A DNA stretch of 64,000 nucleotides from Agrococcus jenensis (GTDB taxonomy: Bacteria; Actinomycetota; Actinomycetes; Actinomycetales; Microbacteriaceae): positions 1,860,001-1,924,000 of the forward strand of contig NZ_RKHJ01000001.1 of NCBI RefSeq assembly GCF_003752465.1, read 5' to 3'. The notes beneath the pieces are model-generated. The model saw only the letters and a list, made by a program, of their open reading frames with translations, ran no database searches and was not told the DNA's origin. Of the stretch, positions 18,340-28,476 are shown in pieces. A program made the translations under genes and the position numbers. Numbering within the stretch: the stretch's first letter is position 1; each line of letters starts with the position of its first letter.

Positions 18340-19524
18340 ATGACGAGCGAACGCGTGCACGACGTCCTGGTGGTCGGGGGCGGCAACGGCGGCCTGTCGG
18401 CGGCCGCCCACCTGCTCCGCAAGGGCTGCAGGGACGTGGGCATGATCGAGCCCGCCGAGCGGCACGTCTACAAGCCGCTGCAGCACTACGTCGGCACGGG
18501 CCGCGCGCGCCAGGATGAGCTGGTCCGCGAGCAGTCCTCGCTCGTGCCCGAGGGCGTCGAGTGGTACCGCACCGCTGCGGTCGCGATCGATCCGGTGCGC
18601 CGCATCGTCCGCTGCGCCGACGGCCGCGAGGTGCGCGGCGCCGACATCGTGCTCGCCCCCGGCGCCCGGATCGACTGGTCGCTGCTCCCCGGCGCGGAGC
18701 GCGCGCTCGCCGAGGGCACCGCGATCACGACGTGGGACGACCGCGAGCTCGAGCGCGCGCGGTCCCGGATCGCCGCGACGACGAGCGGCCGCGCGATCTT
18801 CCACGTGCACGGCCAGCCTGCCTCGGGTCAGGAGACGGCCTTCAAGCCGCTGTTCATCGCGTGCGACACGTGGCGCGCCGCCGGGGTGCTCGACCGCATC
18901 GAGGTCGTGCTCGTCCACGAGGGCGCGCGGCTCCACCGGGTGGAGGCGATCGAGCGCGAGATCCGGCGCCACCTCGACGACTACGGCGTCGACGTGCGGC
19001 TCGGCACCCGCCTCCAGAGCATCGACGGCGACGCGGTCGCGCTCGTCGGGCCCTACGGCTCGGGCACGGAGCACGCCGACCTCATCGTGCTCCACGCCCC
19101 CTACGCGCCCCACCCGTTCATCGCGGCATCCGGGCTCGACGCCGAGGGTACGGGCGGCTTCGTGGCCGTCGATCCGGAGACGCTCCGCCACCCCGAGCAC
19201 CCGCGCATCTGGGCGGTCGGCGACGGCGCCGACCTCGGGGACGCGCGCACCGGCGGCGCGCTGCGCAAGCAGGTGACGACCGTCGTCGAGAACATCCGCC
19301 GCGCCCGGGGCGGGCAGCCGCTGCAGCGGTACGACGGCTACACCGTCGCGCCCATCATGACCGCGCGGCGCAGCCTCTCGTTCGGCGAGTACGACCGGGA
19401 GCTGCGCGTGCGGCGCAGCCTGCCGGTGCCCGACGAGATCCGCTCGAGCCCGCTCTGGTACGCGCTCGACCGCTACGCGCTGCCGCAGGTGTACTGGCAC
19501 CGGATCCTCAAGGGCCGCCTCTAG
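18340..19524 (+). CDS. SQR-like NAD(P)/FAD-dependent oxidoreductase
   Basis: 394-residue flavoprotein of the sulfide:quinone reductase/type II NADH dehydrogenase group. It has the N-terminal dinucleotide fold VLVVGGGNGGLSAAAHLLRK, the HVYKPLQHYVGTGRA segment typical of SQR, a second nucleotide fold region, and the C-terminal FAD contact IWAVGDGADLGDARTGG. It probably transfers electrons to the membrane quinone pool. Cysteines are few (for example in RRIVRCADGREV and FIACDTW), so whether a redox-active pair exists for sulfide oxidation is unclear. No sulfur-metabolism genes are adjacent. Confidence 0.85.
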   Translation: MTSERVHDVLVVGGGNGGLSAAAHLLRKGCRDVGMIEPAERHVYKPLQHYVGTGRARQDELVREQSSLVPEGVEWYRTAAVAIDPVRRIVRCADGREVRGADIVLAPGARIDWSLLPGAERALAEGTAITTWDDRELERARSRIAATTSGRAIFHVHGQPASGQETAFKPLFIACDTWRAAGVLDRIEVVLVHEGARLHRVEAIEREIRRHLDDYGVDVRLGTRLQSIDGDAVALVGPYGSGTEHADLIVLHAPYAPHPFIAASGLDAEGTGGFVAVDPETLRHPEHPRIWAVGDGADLGDARTGGALRKQVTTVVENIRRARGGQPLQRYDGYTVAPIMTARRSLSFGEYDRELRVRRSLPVPDEIRSSPLWYALDRYALPQVYWHRILKGRL

Positions 19525-19583
19525 CTGGACGGCGTGCGCACGCGATGCGGGCGCATCAGCCACGGCATGGAAGACTGGGGATC

Positions 19584-20426
19584 GTGACCCACATCGGAGC
19601 GGCGACCGGCGAGCACGCCACACAGGGGCCTGAGGGCCGGCAGTTCGCGGTGCGCTGGGCAGGCGCCACCGACACCGGCTTCCGCCGCCAGCACAACGAG
19701 GACTCGCTCGTCACGCAGCCGCCGGTCTTCGCGGTGGCCGACGGCATGGGCGGCCACTCGCACGGCGACCTCGCGAGCAAGGCCGTCGCCGAGCAGCTGG
19801 GCGGCCTCGGCTCGCTCGAGTCGGTCGAGCCGATCGACGTCGTCGAGGCGCTCCGCCGCGCGACCGACGAGATCGAGAAGCTGGGCGACGGGGAGGGCTC
19901 CGCGGGCACGACCGTGACCGGCTGCGCGTTCGCGATGCACGAGGGGGCGCCGCACTTCGCCGTCTTCAACGTCGGCGACTCGCGCACGTACGCGATGCTC
20001 GGCGAGCGGCTCACCCGCATCACGATCGACCACTCCGTCGTGCAGGAGCTCATCGATGCCGGACTCCTCACCGAGGAGGAGGCCGAGACGCACCCCGAGG
20101 CCAACGTCGTCACGCGCGGCGTCGGCGCCGGCATCGACCCGGTGCCGGACTACTTCCTGCTGCCGATCATGCCGCAGCTGCGGCTGCTCGTGTGCTCCGA
20201 CGGGCTGACCAAGGAGGTGCACGACATCGAGATCGAGCGCATCCTCTGGGAGCACGACGAGCCCGCCGCCGCCGCCTCCGCGCTCGTCTCCGCCGCCCTC
20301 GACAGCGGCGGCCGCGACAACGTGACCGTCATCGTCATCGACGTGACGAAGGCGCCGACGGTCGACGACGTCGACCGCACCGTCCCCCGGACGACGCTGC
20401 GCGACGAGGAGACCAGGCGGTCCTGA
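19584..20426 (+). CDS. PP2C-family Ser/Thr protein phosphatase
   Basis: 280-residue metal-dependent phosphatase. The conserved acid residues are in DTGFRRQHNEDSLV, VADGMGGHSHGD, NVGDSRTY, LVCSDGLTKEV and SGGRDNVTVIVI. No membrane segment is visible, so it is a cytoplasmic partner that would reverse phosphorylation by the kinase encoded next, whose ATG overlaps its stop (TGATG at 20424-20428). The GTG start at 19584 gives the family N terminus after a 25-residue leader. A weak -10 (AAGACT) lies seven bases upstream. First gene of the coupled envelope cluster. Confidence 0.92.
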   Translation: MTHIGAATGEHATQGPEGRQFAVRWAGATDTGFRRQHNEDSLVTQPPVFAVADGMGGHSHGDLASKAVAEQLGGLGSLESVEPIDVVEALRRATDEIEKLGDGEGSAGTTVTGCAFAMHEGAPHFAVFNVGDSRTYAMLGERLTRITIDHSVVQELIDAGLLTEEEAETHPEANVVTRGVGAGIDPVPDYFLLPIMPQLRLLVCSDGLTKEVHDIEIERILWEHDEPAAAASALVSAALDSGGRDNVTVIVIDVTKAPTVDDVDRTVPRTTLRDEETRRS

Positions 20427-21784
20427 TGGCGAGGCGGCTCCCCTCAGCGCCGCCGGTCCTCCCCGGCTACTCGCACCTGCACGTGCTGGGCACGGGCGGC
20501 TACGCCGACGTGTTCCTGTACGAGCAGGCGCTGCCGCGCCGCCCCGTCGCGGTCAAGGTGCTGCTCGCCGAGCTCGTCGACGAGGACGTCCGCCGCTCGT
20601 TCCGCAGCGAGGTCAACCTCATGGGACGGCTGTCGTCGCATCCGGGCATCCTGACGGTCTTCGGCGCGAGCGTCGCGAGCGACGGCCGACCCTACCTCGT
20701 GATGGAGCTCGCGAGCCCCGAGCTCGGCGAGCGCTTCCGCACCGAGCCGCTCGCGCCCGAGGCGGCGCTGCGCGTCGGCATCCGGGTCGGCGCGGCGATC
20801 GAGACCGCGCACCGAGCGGGCGTGCTGCACCGCGACATCAAGCCCGCGAACATCCTCACCACCGCGTTCGGCCACCCGGTGCTCAGCGACTTCGGCATCG
20901 CCGGGCTGCAGCACGACGCGACCGAGACCGCGGGCGTCTCCGTGCCCTGGGCCGCGCCCGAGGTGCTGCGCGGCGAGACCGGCGGCACGATCGCGACAGA
21001 GGTCTGGTCCCTCGGCGCCACCCTCTTCTCGCTCGTCGCGGGGCGCAGCCCCGCAGAGCACCCGGGCAGGGCCAACGACCACGCCGCCCTCACCGAGCGG
21101 ATCATCGCGCACGACCTGCTGCCGTCCCGCGCGATCCCGGCGCCGCTGCGGCGGGTGCTCGACCGCGCGCTCGCGGCGAGGCCCGCCGACCGCTTCGAGA
21201 GCGTCGAGCAGATGCTGGTCGAGCTGCAGGGCGTGCAGCGCGAGCTCGGGTTCGACGAGACGCCGATCGAGGTCGAGGTCGACGCGTGGGCGGCGGCGCC
21301 GCTGCCCGAGACGACCTCGGACGAGGACGCGGATGCCCTGCGGCTGCGCCAGCGCCGGTCGCGCCGCTCGCCGGGCATCACCGGCAGCCGCGTCGACATC
21401 TCCGCCTCGACCGGCAGGCGGCAGCCGCAGCAGCCGAAGCGGTTCGCGGTCGGCCTCGGCGTCGGCCTCGCGAGCGTCGTCGTGCTCGGCATCGTCGCGG
21501 TCGCGGCCGTGGCGCTCTCGAGCGTCTCGCAGCGCATCCCGGTCGTCGCTGACGTGGCCGTGACGCCGGAGTCGGGCCGCGTGGTGTTCGCGTGGCCCGA
21601 CCCGGGCCTGGTCGACACCGACACGTACCACGTGCGCACGTCGACGGGCGATGCGCTCATCCAGGGCGGACGCGCGTTCACCATGACGGGTGACGCGGGG
21701 GAGCGGCTCTGCATCGACATCGCGGTCAACCGCGACGGCTCGACCGGCGACGTCACGACCGCGTGCGGGGAGCCGCTGCCGTGA
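20426..21784 (+). CDS. Membrane Ser/Thr protein kinase (PknB-like)
   Basis: 452-residue Hanks-type kinase. The Gly-rich loop LGTGGYADVF, the Lys in PVAVKVLL, the catalytic HRDIKPANIL (Asp137), DFG at 155-157 and the PWAAPEVL activation-segment end are all intact. After the kinase domain (to about residue 285) come an Arg/Ser-rich linker, a single membrane helix (about 340-367) and an outer domain of about 85 residues (PVVADVAVTPESGRVVFAWPD onward) that does not look like PASTA repeats. It overlaps both neighbours, phosphatase upstream and giant surface protein downstream. Likely controls assembly or activity of the cluster (inference). Confidence 0.92.
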   Translation: MARRLPSAPPVLPGYSHLHVLGTGGYADVFLYEQALPRRPVAVKVLLAELVDEDVRRSFRSEVNLMGRLSSHPGILTVFGASVASDGRPYLVMELASPELGERFRTEPLAPEAALRVGIRVGAAIETAHRAGVLHRDIKPANILTTAFGHPVLSDFGIAGLQHDATETAGVSVPWAAPEVLRGETGGTIATEVWSLGATLFSLVAGRSPAEHPGRANDHAALTERIIAHDLLPSRAIPAPLRRVLDRALAARPADRFESVEQMLVELQGVQRELGFDETPIEVEVDAWAAAPLPETTSDEDADALRLRQRRSRRSPGITGSRVDISASTGRRQPQQPKRFAVGLGVGLASVVVLGIVAVAAVALSSVSQRIPVVADVAVTPESGRVVFAWPDPGLVDTDTYHVRTSTGDALIQGGRAFTMTGDAGERLCIDIAVNRDGSTGDVTTACGEPLP

Positions 21785-24700
21785 AGCGGCGCACCGCCGG
21801 CGCCGCGCTGGGCACGCTGCTCGTCGCTGGCGTCGTCGCCGGTGCGGTGCTGAGCCCGGGCTACGTCGCGGTGCAGCCGCAGCTCGACGGGTCGAGCGTC
21901 TGGGTCGCCAACGGCGCCGCCGGCGCGATCGGGCTCGCGAACACCGCGAACGGCACGATCGAGCGCATCGTGCGGGTCGGAGGCGTCGACGAGGCGCACC
22001 AGAGCCCGAGCGGCACCGTCCTCGTCGATCGCGACGCCTCGACGGTGCGCGTCGTGCGCGACGGCGAGGCGCAGCCGGGGCCCGCGGTCCCGATCGTCGC
22101 CGGCGCCGTCGTCGGCGTGCGGGACGACCGCGTCGTCGTCACCGCGCCGAGCACCGGCGACGTGTGGCGCACCACCACGGGCGCGATCGCGGAGGGCGCG
22201 CAGCTCGGCGAGCCGGTCGTCGCGCTCGGCCGCGGCGGCGTCGCGGTGCTCGGCGAGCACAGCCTGCTCGCCGCCTCGCCCGGCCTCGGCCGCGTGCTGC
22301 GGGTGGACGAGGCGGGCGAGACCGTCGCGAGCGAGCGCGCACCCGTCTCGCCGTCGGCGCCGGCGCTGCAGCTGACGGCGCTCGGCGACGAGTGGGTGCT
22401 CTTCGACGCCGGATCCGGCGTGCTGTCGACGCGGACGTGGCAGACCTCGGTCCAGGGGGAGGACCTGCGCCTGCAGGAGCCGGGGCCGAGCGCGAGCACC
22501 GTGCTCTACGCGACCGGCGATGCGCTCGTGCGGCAGGCGCTCGGCGTGCCGACCCAGGAGGTGCTCGCATCCGGCTCCGGCGGCGTGCCGGCCGCGCCGG
22601 TCGTGCGCGAGGGATGCACGTTCGCGGCCTGGAGCGACGGGGTGGGCTGGCGCGACTGCGCCGAGGCCGAGCCGGTCGTGCTCGGCCTCGACGAGGTCGC
22701 GCTCGACCCCGACCTGCGGATCCTGCAGCGCGGCAGCGCGACCGCGCTCGTCGACGACGGCAGCGGCGACGCGTGGGCGATCGACCACGACGGCGAGCGG
22801 ATCGTCGGCTGGGAGACCGAGGGCGACAGCCCCGCCCCGGAGCAGCCCGCGGAGGGCGAGACCGTCGAGGAGGTCGTCGAGGCCGCGCCCGCCCCTCCGA
22901 TCGCCGCCGACGACGCGCTCGGTGCACGGCCCGGCGCCGCCACGCTGCTGCCGGTGCTGCTCAACGACACCGACGTCAACGGGGATCCCATCGTCCTCAC
23001 CGAGGTCGAGTCGGACCGCGCCGACGCGGCAGCCTCGATCGCGCCCGACGGCCGCAGCATCCGCCTCGACGCGCCGGAGGAGGGCGAGACGCGGATCGCG
23101 TACGAGATCTCCGACGGCACCGCGACCGCGGCTGCGGTCGCCACCGTCACCGTGCGCGGCGGCAACGAGCCGCCGGTGCTCGAGCGGCCCGTGCAGGCGA
23201 CCGTCGCCGCCGGCGGCACGCTCGCCCTCGACGCGCTCGACGGCTGGGTCGATCCCGACGGCGACCCGCTCGCGGTCGTCGGCGCGACGGTCGATGCCCC
23301 CGACAGCGTGAGCGTCCGGGCCGACGGGCGGCTCGAGTTCCGGGACGGGCTCGCGGGCGCGCAGCGCGAGATCGAGGTGACCGTCTCGGACGGGCGGTCG
23401 ACGTCGACGGAGGCGATCGCCGTCACCGTGCACGCGGGGTCGGTGGCGATCGCCGCGCAGCCCGTGACCGCGGTCACCCGCGTCGGCCAGCGCCTCGTGC
23501 TCGAGCCGCTGCTCGCCGCGCAGGGCGGCGCGGGCCCGCTCAGCCTCCACAACGTCGTCGCGGCCTCCCAGCCGGTCGAGCCCAGCTTCGCCGACGACAC
23601 GATCATCGTCACCCCGACCGAGCCCGGCCTCCTGCGGTTCGACTACGTCGTGACCGACGGCCAGGCGACGCAGGAGGGCGCGGTCGTCGTGCGGGTGCTC
23701 GAGGGCGCCGACGCCTCGTCGGCGCCGGTGACCATGCCGGAGCGGGTCGCGCTGCCCGCGATCGGCACGGTCGCGATCGACGTCGATCGGCTCGCGCACG
23801 ACCCCGCCGGCGGCGTCGTCGCGCTGCGCACGGCCGAGAGCGACTCGACCGCCGTCCGCGCCGAGGTCGTCGACGCCGAGCGGCTGCGGCTCACCCTCAC
23901 CGACGACCTCGCCGAGCAGGCGACGGTGCGGTACACCGTCACGAACGGCGTCGCCACGACGACCGGCGAGGTGCTCGTCTCGGCGGCCGCGGCCGCGTCG
24001 GTGCAGCCGCCGATCGCGCGCGACGACGAGGTGACGCTCCGCCCGGGCGGGCTCGTCGAGATCCCCGTGCTCGTGAACGACGAGCAGCCCGACGGGCTCG
24101 CGCTCACCCTCGACACCGAGATCGTCGCCCCGCCCGAGGCCGGCATGCTCTTCGTCGACGGTGAGCGGATGCGGTACGTCGCCGGCGACGCGGCCGGCAC
24201 CTTCACCGCCACCTACGGCGTCCGCGGCCCCGACGGCCAGACGGCGACCGCCGACATCACGCTCCGGGTCGCGGAGCAGGCGAGCACCACGAACGCCGCG
24301 CCCGACGCGCCGACCGTCGAGGCGCGCGTCGTCGCGGGCGCGAGCATCGACATCCCGCTGCCGCTCTCGGACGCCGATCCGAACGGCGACCCCGTGCAGC
24401 TGCTCGGCCCGTCCTCGGCCCCGGCGCTCGGCTTCGTGACGCGGGAGGGCCGGTCGACGCTGCGCTACCAGGCGGGCGACTACTCGTTCGGCACCGACGC
24501 CTTCCGCTACCGGGTCGTCGACGACCTGGGCGCGGTGAGCGAGGGCACCGTGCGCGTCGCGGTCGTCGAGCCGGACGCCGCGCTGCCGCCGGTGCTGCGC
24601 GCCGACGAGGCGGTCATGCGCCCCGACTCGACCCTCGTCGTGCCGGTGCTCGACAACGACAGCGACCCCGCGGGGCTGCCGCTCGAGATCGTGGGCGTCG

Positions 24701-27507
24701 AGACCGGGTCGCCCGGCGCGTCCGCCGAGGTGCGCGACGGCGCCGTGCTCGTGACCGCGGGGCTCGAGGCGACGAGCATCGGCGTCGTGGTGACCGTCGA
24801 GAACGCGGCCGGCACCAGGTCGTCGAGCTGGCTCCGCATCGAGGTGGACCCCGCGGCGCCCCCGCCGGTGGCCGACGTCGACGACGTGCAGGTCGACATC
24901 GAGTCGATCGCCGACGCCGAGGCCGTGCGCATCTCGCCGCTCGCGCACGCGTCCGTGCGCGACGGCCGCACCGACGTGCTCGAGGCCGACCTGCCCATGG
25001 CGGTCGAGGGCGTGGCGCTCCGCGACGACGGCACGATCGAGATCGCCGTCGCCGACCGCACCCGCTTCGTGCCCTTCTCGGTGTCGCGCACCGACGCGCC
25101 CGGCGAGACCGCGACCGCCGTCATCGCCGTGCCCGGCAGGCTCGACGCGCTGCCGCAGCTGCGGCCCGGCGTCGCACCCCTCACGGTGGCAGCCGGGGAG
25201 ACGCTCGAGATCGACATCGACGCCGTGGTCGTGACCGTCGACGGCGACGGCGCGCTGCTCACCGACGCGAGCGCCGTGGAGGCGTCGCCGACGGACGGCT
25301 CCAACCCGGTCATCGACGAGCGCACGCTGCGCTTCGTGCCCCCGCCGGGCTACTTCGGCCCCGCGAGCATCACCTTCGAGGTGACCGACGGCGACAGCCC
25401 CACCGACCCCGACGGGCGGGTGGGCAGGATCGTGCTGCCGATCGAGGTGACGGCGGGCGACGACGTGCCGCTCACGGTGCTCGGCTCCTTCGTGCAGCTC
25501 GAGCCCGGCAGCGAGCGCACGATCGACCTCGCGCGGGTCACGCGCGCCCCGGATCCCGCGCGGCTCGCCGCGGCGACATGGTCGGTCGTCGACGGCGCGC
25601 CGGAGGGCTTCGAGGCGTCGGTCAGCGGCTCCGCGCTCACTGTGCGCGCGCTGCCGGACACCGATCCCGGCACCACCGCCGAGCTGCAGGTGGGCGCGCG
25701 CGACGGCGCGGGCGCGGGCGTGCCCGGCACGGTCGTGCTCTCCGTCATCTCCACCACGCGGCCGCTCGTCTCGCCGGTCGCCGACGCGGTCACGCTGCAG
25801 CGCGGCACGAGCGGGCAGGTGACGCCGCTCGCGAACGACGAGGCGTCGAACCCGTTCCCGGACGCACCCCTGCGGATCGGCGCGCTCCGCGCCACCGGTG
25901 CCGCCGCGCGCGGCATCGACGCCGGGCTGCAGGACGGCGCCGTGACGCTCTCCGCTCGCCCGGGCGCCGTGATCGGGGCGACGATCGTGCAGGTGCTCGT
26001 GCTCGACATCACCGGCGACCCGCGGCGCGGGGTGTGGAGCCCGATCACGATCACCGTGCAGGACGTGCCGGACGCGCCGGCGCCTCCCGTGCAGGTGTTC
26101 GACGAGCACGTCGACGGCGTCGTGAGCATGGCGATCGACCCGCCGGTCGACAACGGCAGCCCGATCACCGGCTACCGCATCGTCGGTCCCGGCGTCGACG
26201 TGGCGTGCGGCGCCCAGCCCCGGTGCACGGTCGAGGGGCTCCAGGCCGGGGTCGAGCTGCGGCTGCGCGCGATCGCGACGAACGCGCTCGGCGAGAGCGA
26301 GCCGTCCGCTCCCTCGGAGCCGGTGCACGCCGACCGGCTGCCGGCGCTCGTGCAGGGCGTGGCCGCGGTGCCCGACGCGGAGCCCGGCGCCGTGCGGGTC
26401 GCGTGGCGCGCCGTGCCGCAGCCGCAGGGCGGCACGCCGATCGAGGCCTACCTCGTGCGCATCACCGGCAGCGGCACGAATCGGCTCGTGCGGGTCGGCG
26501 CGGCCGAGCGCGCCGCCGTCATCGCGGGGCTCACACCGGGTCGCCCGTACGCGATCGAGGTCGCGGCGGCCAACGACGCGGGCGTCCCGGACGACGCGTG
26601 GCGCTGGCCCGCCGCTCCAGTGCCGTTCACCGCGGTCGGCGAGCCGGGCACGACGCCGGTGCTCATCACGGACCGCAGCGGCGGCAGCGTCACCGCGCGC
26701 TGGTCGGCGGTCGACGCCGGCGGCGCCGCTCGGGTGCGCTACACCGCCCGCATCGTCGCGGCGGCCGACGTCCCGTCGCTCGGCTGCTCGAGCACCGGCA
26801 CGGGGGAGCCGGCGGGCACCGCGGCGCTGAGCGCGACCCTGACGATCGCCGAGGGGGCGCGCGCCGTCGTCGCCGTCACGGCGGACAACGGCTGGCACTG
26901 CGCCGTCTCGGTCTCGGACCCCGTGTTCGGCCGACCGGCTCCGGTCGCGCCCTCCGACGTCACGATCGCAGCCGGCGGGGCGCAGGTGCGCGACGACGCC
27001 CGCGACGTGCAGATCGTCGCGATCCCGGCCGCGGCCGACGGCCTCTGGTTCGAGGCGCGCACCGTGCAGTCGCCGCAGGCGACCGATCCGGTCTGGCAGC
27101 GGGTGGGCGCGGGGTCGTGGGTGACGCCCACCACCACCTCCTTCACCTACGGCCGCGAGGCATCCGTCGACGTGCGCGTCTGCGCGCCGTCCGGCGCCGG
27201 CTCCGACGCGGTCTGCTCCGAGCCGACGACGGTGGGCAGCGCGACGCCGCTCAGCCTGCGCGCGACCGTCGACGCGTGCACGCCGCTCGTGCCGCTCGAC
27301 GCGCGCGCGCCCGTCAACGCGACCGCGGATGCGCGGGGGAGCGTCGTCGCCCGCTACCTCGTCGACGGCAGGTGGACCGACGAGCGGCCGTCGACGTCGC
27401 GCGTGCCCGCCGGTGCGACCCGGGTCGAGGCATGGGGCGTCGTAACCTATCTGGAGTCCGATCCCCTCCGGGATCCGTCGCCCACCGTGGCGGGCTGCGG
27501 GCTGTGA
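21781..27507 (+). CDS. Giant exported Ig-like/fibronectin type III protein
   Basis: 1908 residues. A basic start and one hydrophobic segment (about residues 6-25) serve as signal or membrane anchor. Residues about 30-350 are propeller-like strands (VWVANGAAGAIGLANTANG). From about 375 to 1420 run repeated bacterial Ig/cadherin-like modules, recognisable by loops such as VLLNDTDVNGDP, VLVNDEQPDGL, VLDNDSDPAGLPL and PLANDEASNPF. At about 1428-1620 lie two fibronectin type III domains (GYRIVGPG, then LRAIATNALGESEPSAPSEP). About 280 less clear residues follow. No sortase motif is visible. GTG start overlapping the kinase stop. Probably a long surface fibre or adhesin-like organiser. Confidence 0.85.
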   Translation: MKRRTAGAALGTLLVAGVVAGAVLSPGYVAVQPQLDGSSVWVANGAAGAIGLANTANGTIERIVRVGGVDEAHQSPSGTVLVDRDASTVRVVRDGEAQPGPAVPIVAGAVVGVRDDRVVVTAPSTGDVWRTTTGAIAEGAQLGEPVVALGRGGVAVLGEHSLLAASPGLGRVLRVDEAGETVASERAPVSPSAPALQLTALGDEWVLFDAGSGVLSTRTWQTSVQGEDLRLQEPGPSASTVLYATGDALVRQALGVPTQEVLASGSGGVPAAPVVREGCTFAAWSDGVGWRDCAEAEPVVLGLDEVALDPDLRILQRGSATALVDDGSGDAWAIDHDGERIVGWETEGDSPAPEQPAEGETVEEVVEAAPAPPIAADDALGARPGAATLLPVLLNDTDVNGDPIVLTEVESDRADAAASIAPDGRSIRLDAPEEGETRIAYEISDGTATAAAVATVTVRGGNEPPVLERPVQATVAAGGTLALDALDGWVDPDGDPLAVVGATVDAPDSVSVRADGRLEFRDGLAGAQREIEVTVSDGRSTSTEAIAVTVHAGSVAIAAQPVTAVTRVGQRLVLEPLLAAQGGAGPLSLHNVVAASQPVEPSFADDTIIVTPTEPGLLRFDYVVTDGQATQEGAVVVRVLEGADASSAPVTMPERVALPAIGTVAIDVDRLAHDPAGGVVALRTAESDSTAVRAEVVDAERLRLTLTDDLAEQATVRYTVTNGVATTTGEVLVSAAAAASVQPPIARDDEVTLRPGGLVEIPVLVNDEQPDGLALTLDTEIVAPPEAGMLFVDGERMRYVAGDAAGTFTATYGVRGPDGQTATADITLRVAEQASTTNAAPDAPTVEARVVAGASIDIPLPLSDADPNGDPVQLLGPSSAPALGFVTREGRSTLRYQAGDYSFGTDAFRYRVVDDLGAVSEGTVRVAVVEPDAALPPVLRADEAVMRPDSTLVVPVLDNDSDPAGLPLEIVGVETGSPGASAEVRDGAVLVTAGLEATSIGVVVTVENAAGTRSSSWLRIEVDPAAPPPVADVDDVQVDIESIADAEAVRISPLAHASVRDGRTDVLEADLPMAVEGVALRDDGTIEIAVADRTRFVPFSVSRTDAPGETATAVIAVPGRLDALPQLRPGVAPLTVAAGETLEIDIDAVVVTVDGDGALLTDASAVEASPTDGSNPVIDERTLRFVPPPGYFGPASITFEVTDGDSPTDPDGRVGRIVLPIEVTAGDDVPLTVLGSFVQLEPGSERTIDLARVTRAPDPARLAAATWSVVDGAPEGFEASVSGSALTVRALPDTDPGTTAELQVGARDGAGAGVPGTVVLSVISTTRPLVSPVADAVTLQRGTSGQVTPLANDEASNPFPDAPLRIGALRATGAAARGIDAGLQDGAVTLSARPGAVIGATIVQVLVLDITGDPRRGVWSPITITVQDVPDAPAPPVQVFDEHVDGVVSMAIDPPVDNGSPITGYRIVGPGVDVACGAQPRCTVEGLQAGVELRLRAIATNALGESEPSAPSEPVHADRLPALVQGVAAVPDAEPGAVRVAWRAVPQPQGGTPIEAYLVRITGSGTNRLVRVGAAERAAVIAGLTPGRPYAIEVAAANDAGVPDDAWRWPAAPVPFTAVGEPGTTPVLITDRSGGSVTARWSAVDAGGAARVRYTARIVAAADVPSLGCSSTGTGEPAGTAALSATLTIAEGARAVVAVTADNGWHCAVSVSDPVFGRPAPVAPSDVTIAAGGAQVRDDARDVQIVAIPAAADGLWFEARTVQSPQATDPVWQRVGAGSWVTPTTTSFTYGREASVDVRVCAPSGAGSDAVCSEPTTVGSATPLSLRATVDACTPLVPLDARAPVNATADARGSVVARYLVDGRWTDERPSTSRVPAGATRVEAWGVVTYLESDPLRDPSPTVAGCGL

Positions 27508-27524
27508 ACAGAGGGGAGCCGCCC

Positions 27525-28475
27525 GTGGGCGTCGACGTCGCGAGCATCCAGGAGCTGTCCGAGCGGGTGGTCGAGCGGGTCGAGCGGGTGCTCGTCGGCA
27601 AGCCGCACGTCGTGCAGCTGTCGCTCACCGCGATGCTGAGCCACGGCCACCTGCTCATCGAGGACAACCCCGGCACCGGCAAGACGTCGCTCGCCCGCGC
27701 GCTCGCCGCCTCGATCTCGGGCACGTCCACGCGCATCCAGTTCACGCCCGACCTGCTGCCCGGCGACATCACCGGCGTCAGCGTGTGGAGCCAGGGCGCC
27801 GGCGAGTTCGAGTACCGGCAGGGCCCGGTGTTCGCGAACGTCGTGCTCGCCGACGAGATCAACCGCGCGAGCCCCAAGACGCAGTCGGCGCTGCTCGAGG
27901 TGATGCAGGAGGGCCGGGTCACCGTCGACGGCGTGCCGCACTCGGTGCCGCAGCCGTTCATGGTGATCGCCACGCAGAACCCGATCGAGCACGCCGGCAC
28001 CTACGAGCTGCCGGAGGCGCAGCTCGACCGCTTCGCCCTCAAGGCGTCGATCGGCTACCCCGACCACGCGTCGACCCTGCGCATCCTCGCCGACTCCGGC
28101 GAGGAGGTCTCGCCCGACGACCTCCGCCCGGTGACGGATGCGGCGACCGTGCAGGCGATGGCGGCGGTCATCCGCGGCGTGCACGTCGAGCCGTCGATCG
28201 TCGACTACGTCGCGCGGCTCGTGGAGGCGACGCGCGAGGCCGACGAGGTGCGCCTCGGCGTCTCGGTGCGCGGGGCCCTCGCGCTCGTCCGCACGGCCCG
28301 GGCCTGGGCCGCCATCCACGGGCGCGACTACGTGACCCCCGACGACGTCAAGGCGCTCGCGGTGCCCGCGCTCGCGCACCGACTGGTCCTGCAGCCCGAG
28401 GCGGAGTTCGACGACGTCCGGCCCGAGAGCATCGTGCAGCAGCTCATGCTCACCGTGGCGCCGCCCAGGCGCTGA
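27525..28475 (+). CDS. MoxR-family AAA+ ATPase (first copy)
   Basis: 316-residue chaperone-like ATPase. Walker A is in IEDNPGTGKTSLA, Walker B in VVLADEINRASPKTQSALL, sensor 1 in MVIATQNPIEHAGTYELPEA, and a C-terminal lid follows. The start is set at GTG 27525 because AGGGGAG lies six bases before it; a GTG at 27504 overlapping the previous stop would add seven residues. MoxR proteins typically act with DUF58/VWA proteins to mature envelope complexes, and the DUF58 gene follows one base after the stop. It shares clear similarity with the second MoxR at 45062. Confidence 0.93.
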   Translation: MGVDVASIQELSERVVERVERVLVGKPHVVQLSLTAMLSHGHLLIEDNPGTGKTSLARALAASISGTSTRIQFTPDLLPGDITGVSVWSQGAGEFEYRQGPVFANVVLADEINRASPKTQSALLEVMQEGRVTVDGVPHSVPQPFMVIATQNPIEHAGTYELPEAQLDRFALKASIGYPDHASTLRILADSGEEVSPDDLRPVTDAATVQAMAAVIRGVHVEPSIVDYVARLVEATREADEVRLGVSVRGALALVRTARAWAAIHGRDYVTPDDVKALAVPALAHRLVLQPEAEFDDVRPESIVQQLMLTVAPPRR

Positions 28476-28476
28476 C

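Noticed and set aside
20692..26898. A 2068-codon open frame on the minus strand opposite the kinase and giant protein
   Set aside because: It is the mirror of GC-rich plus-strand coding sequence: composition is Arg/His/Asp/Val-rich repeats, no domain is recognisable, and it crosses two real genes.
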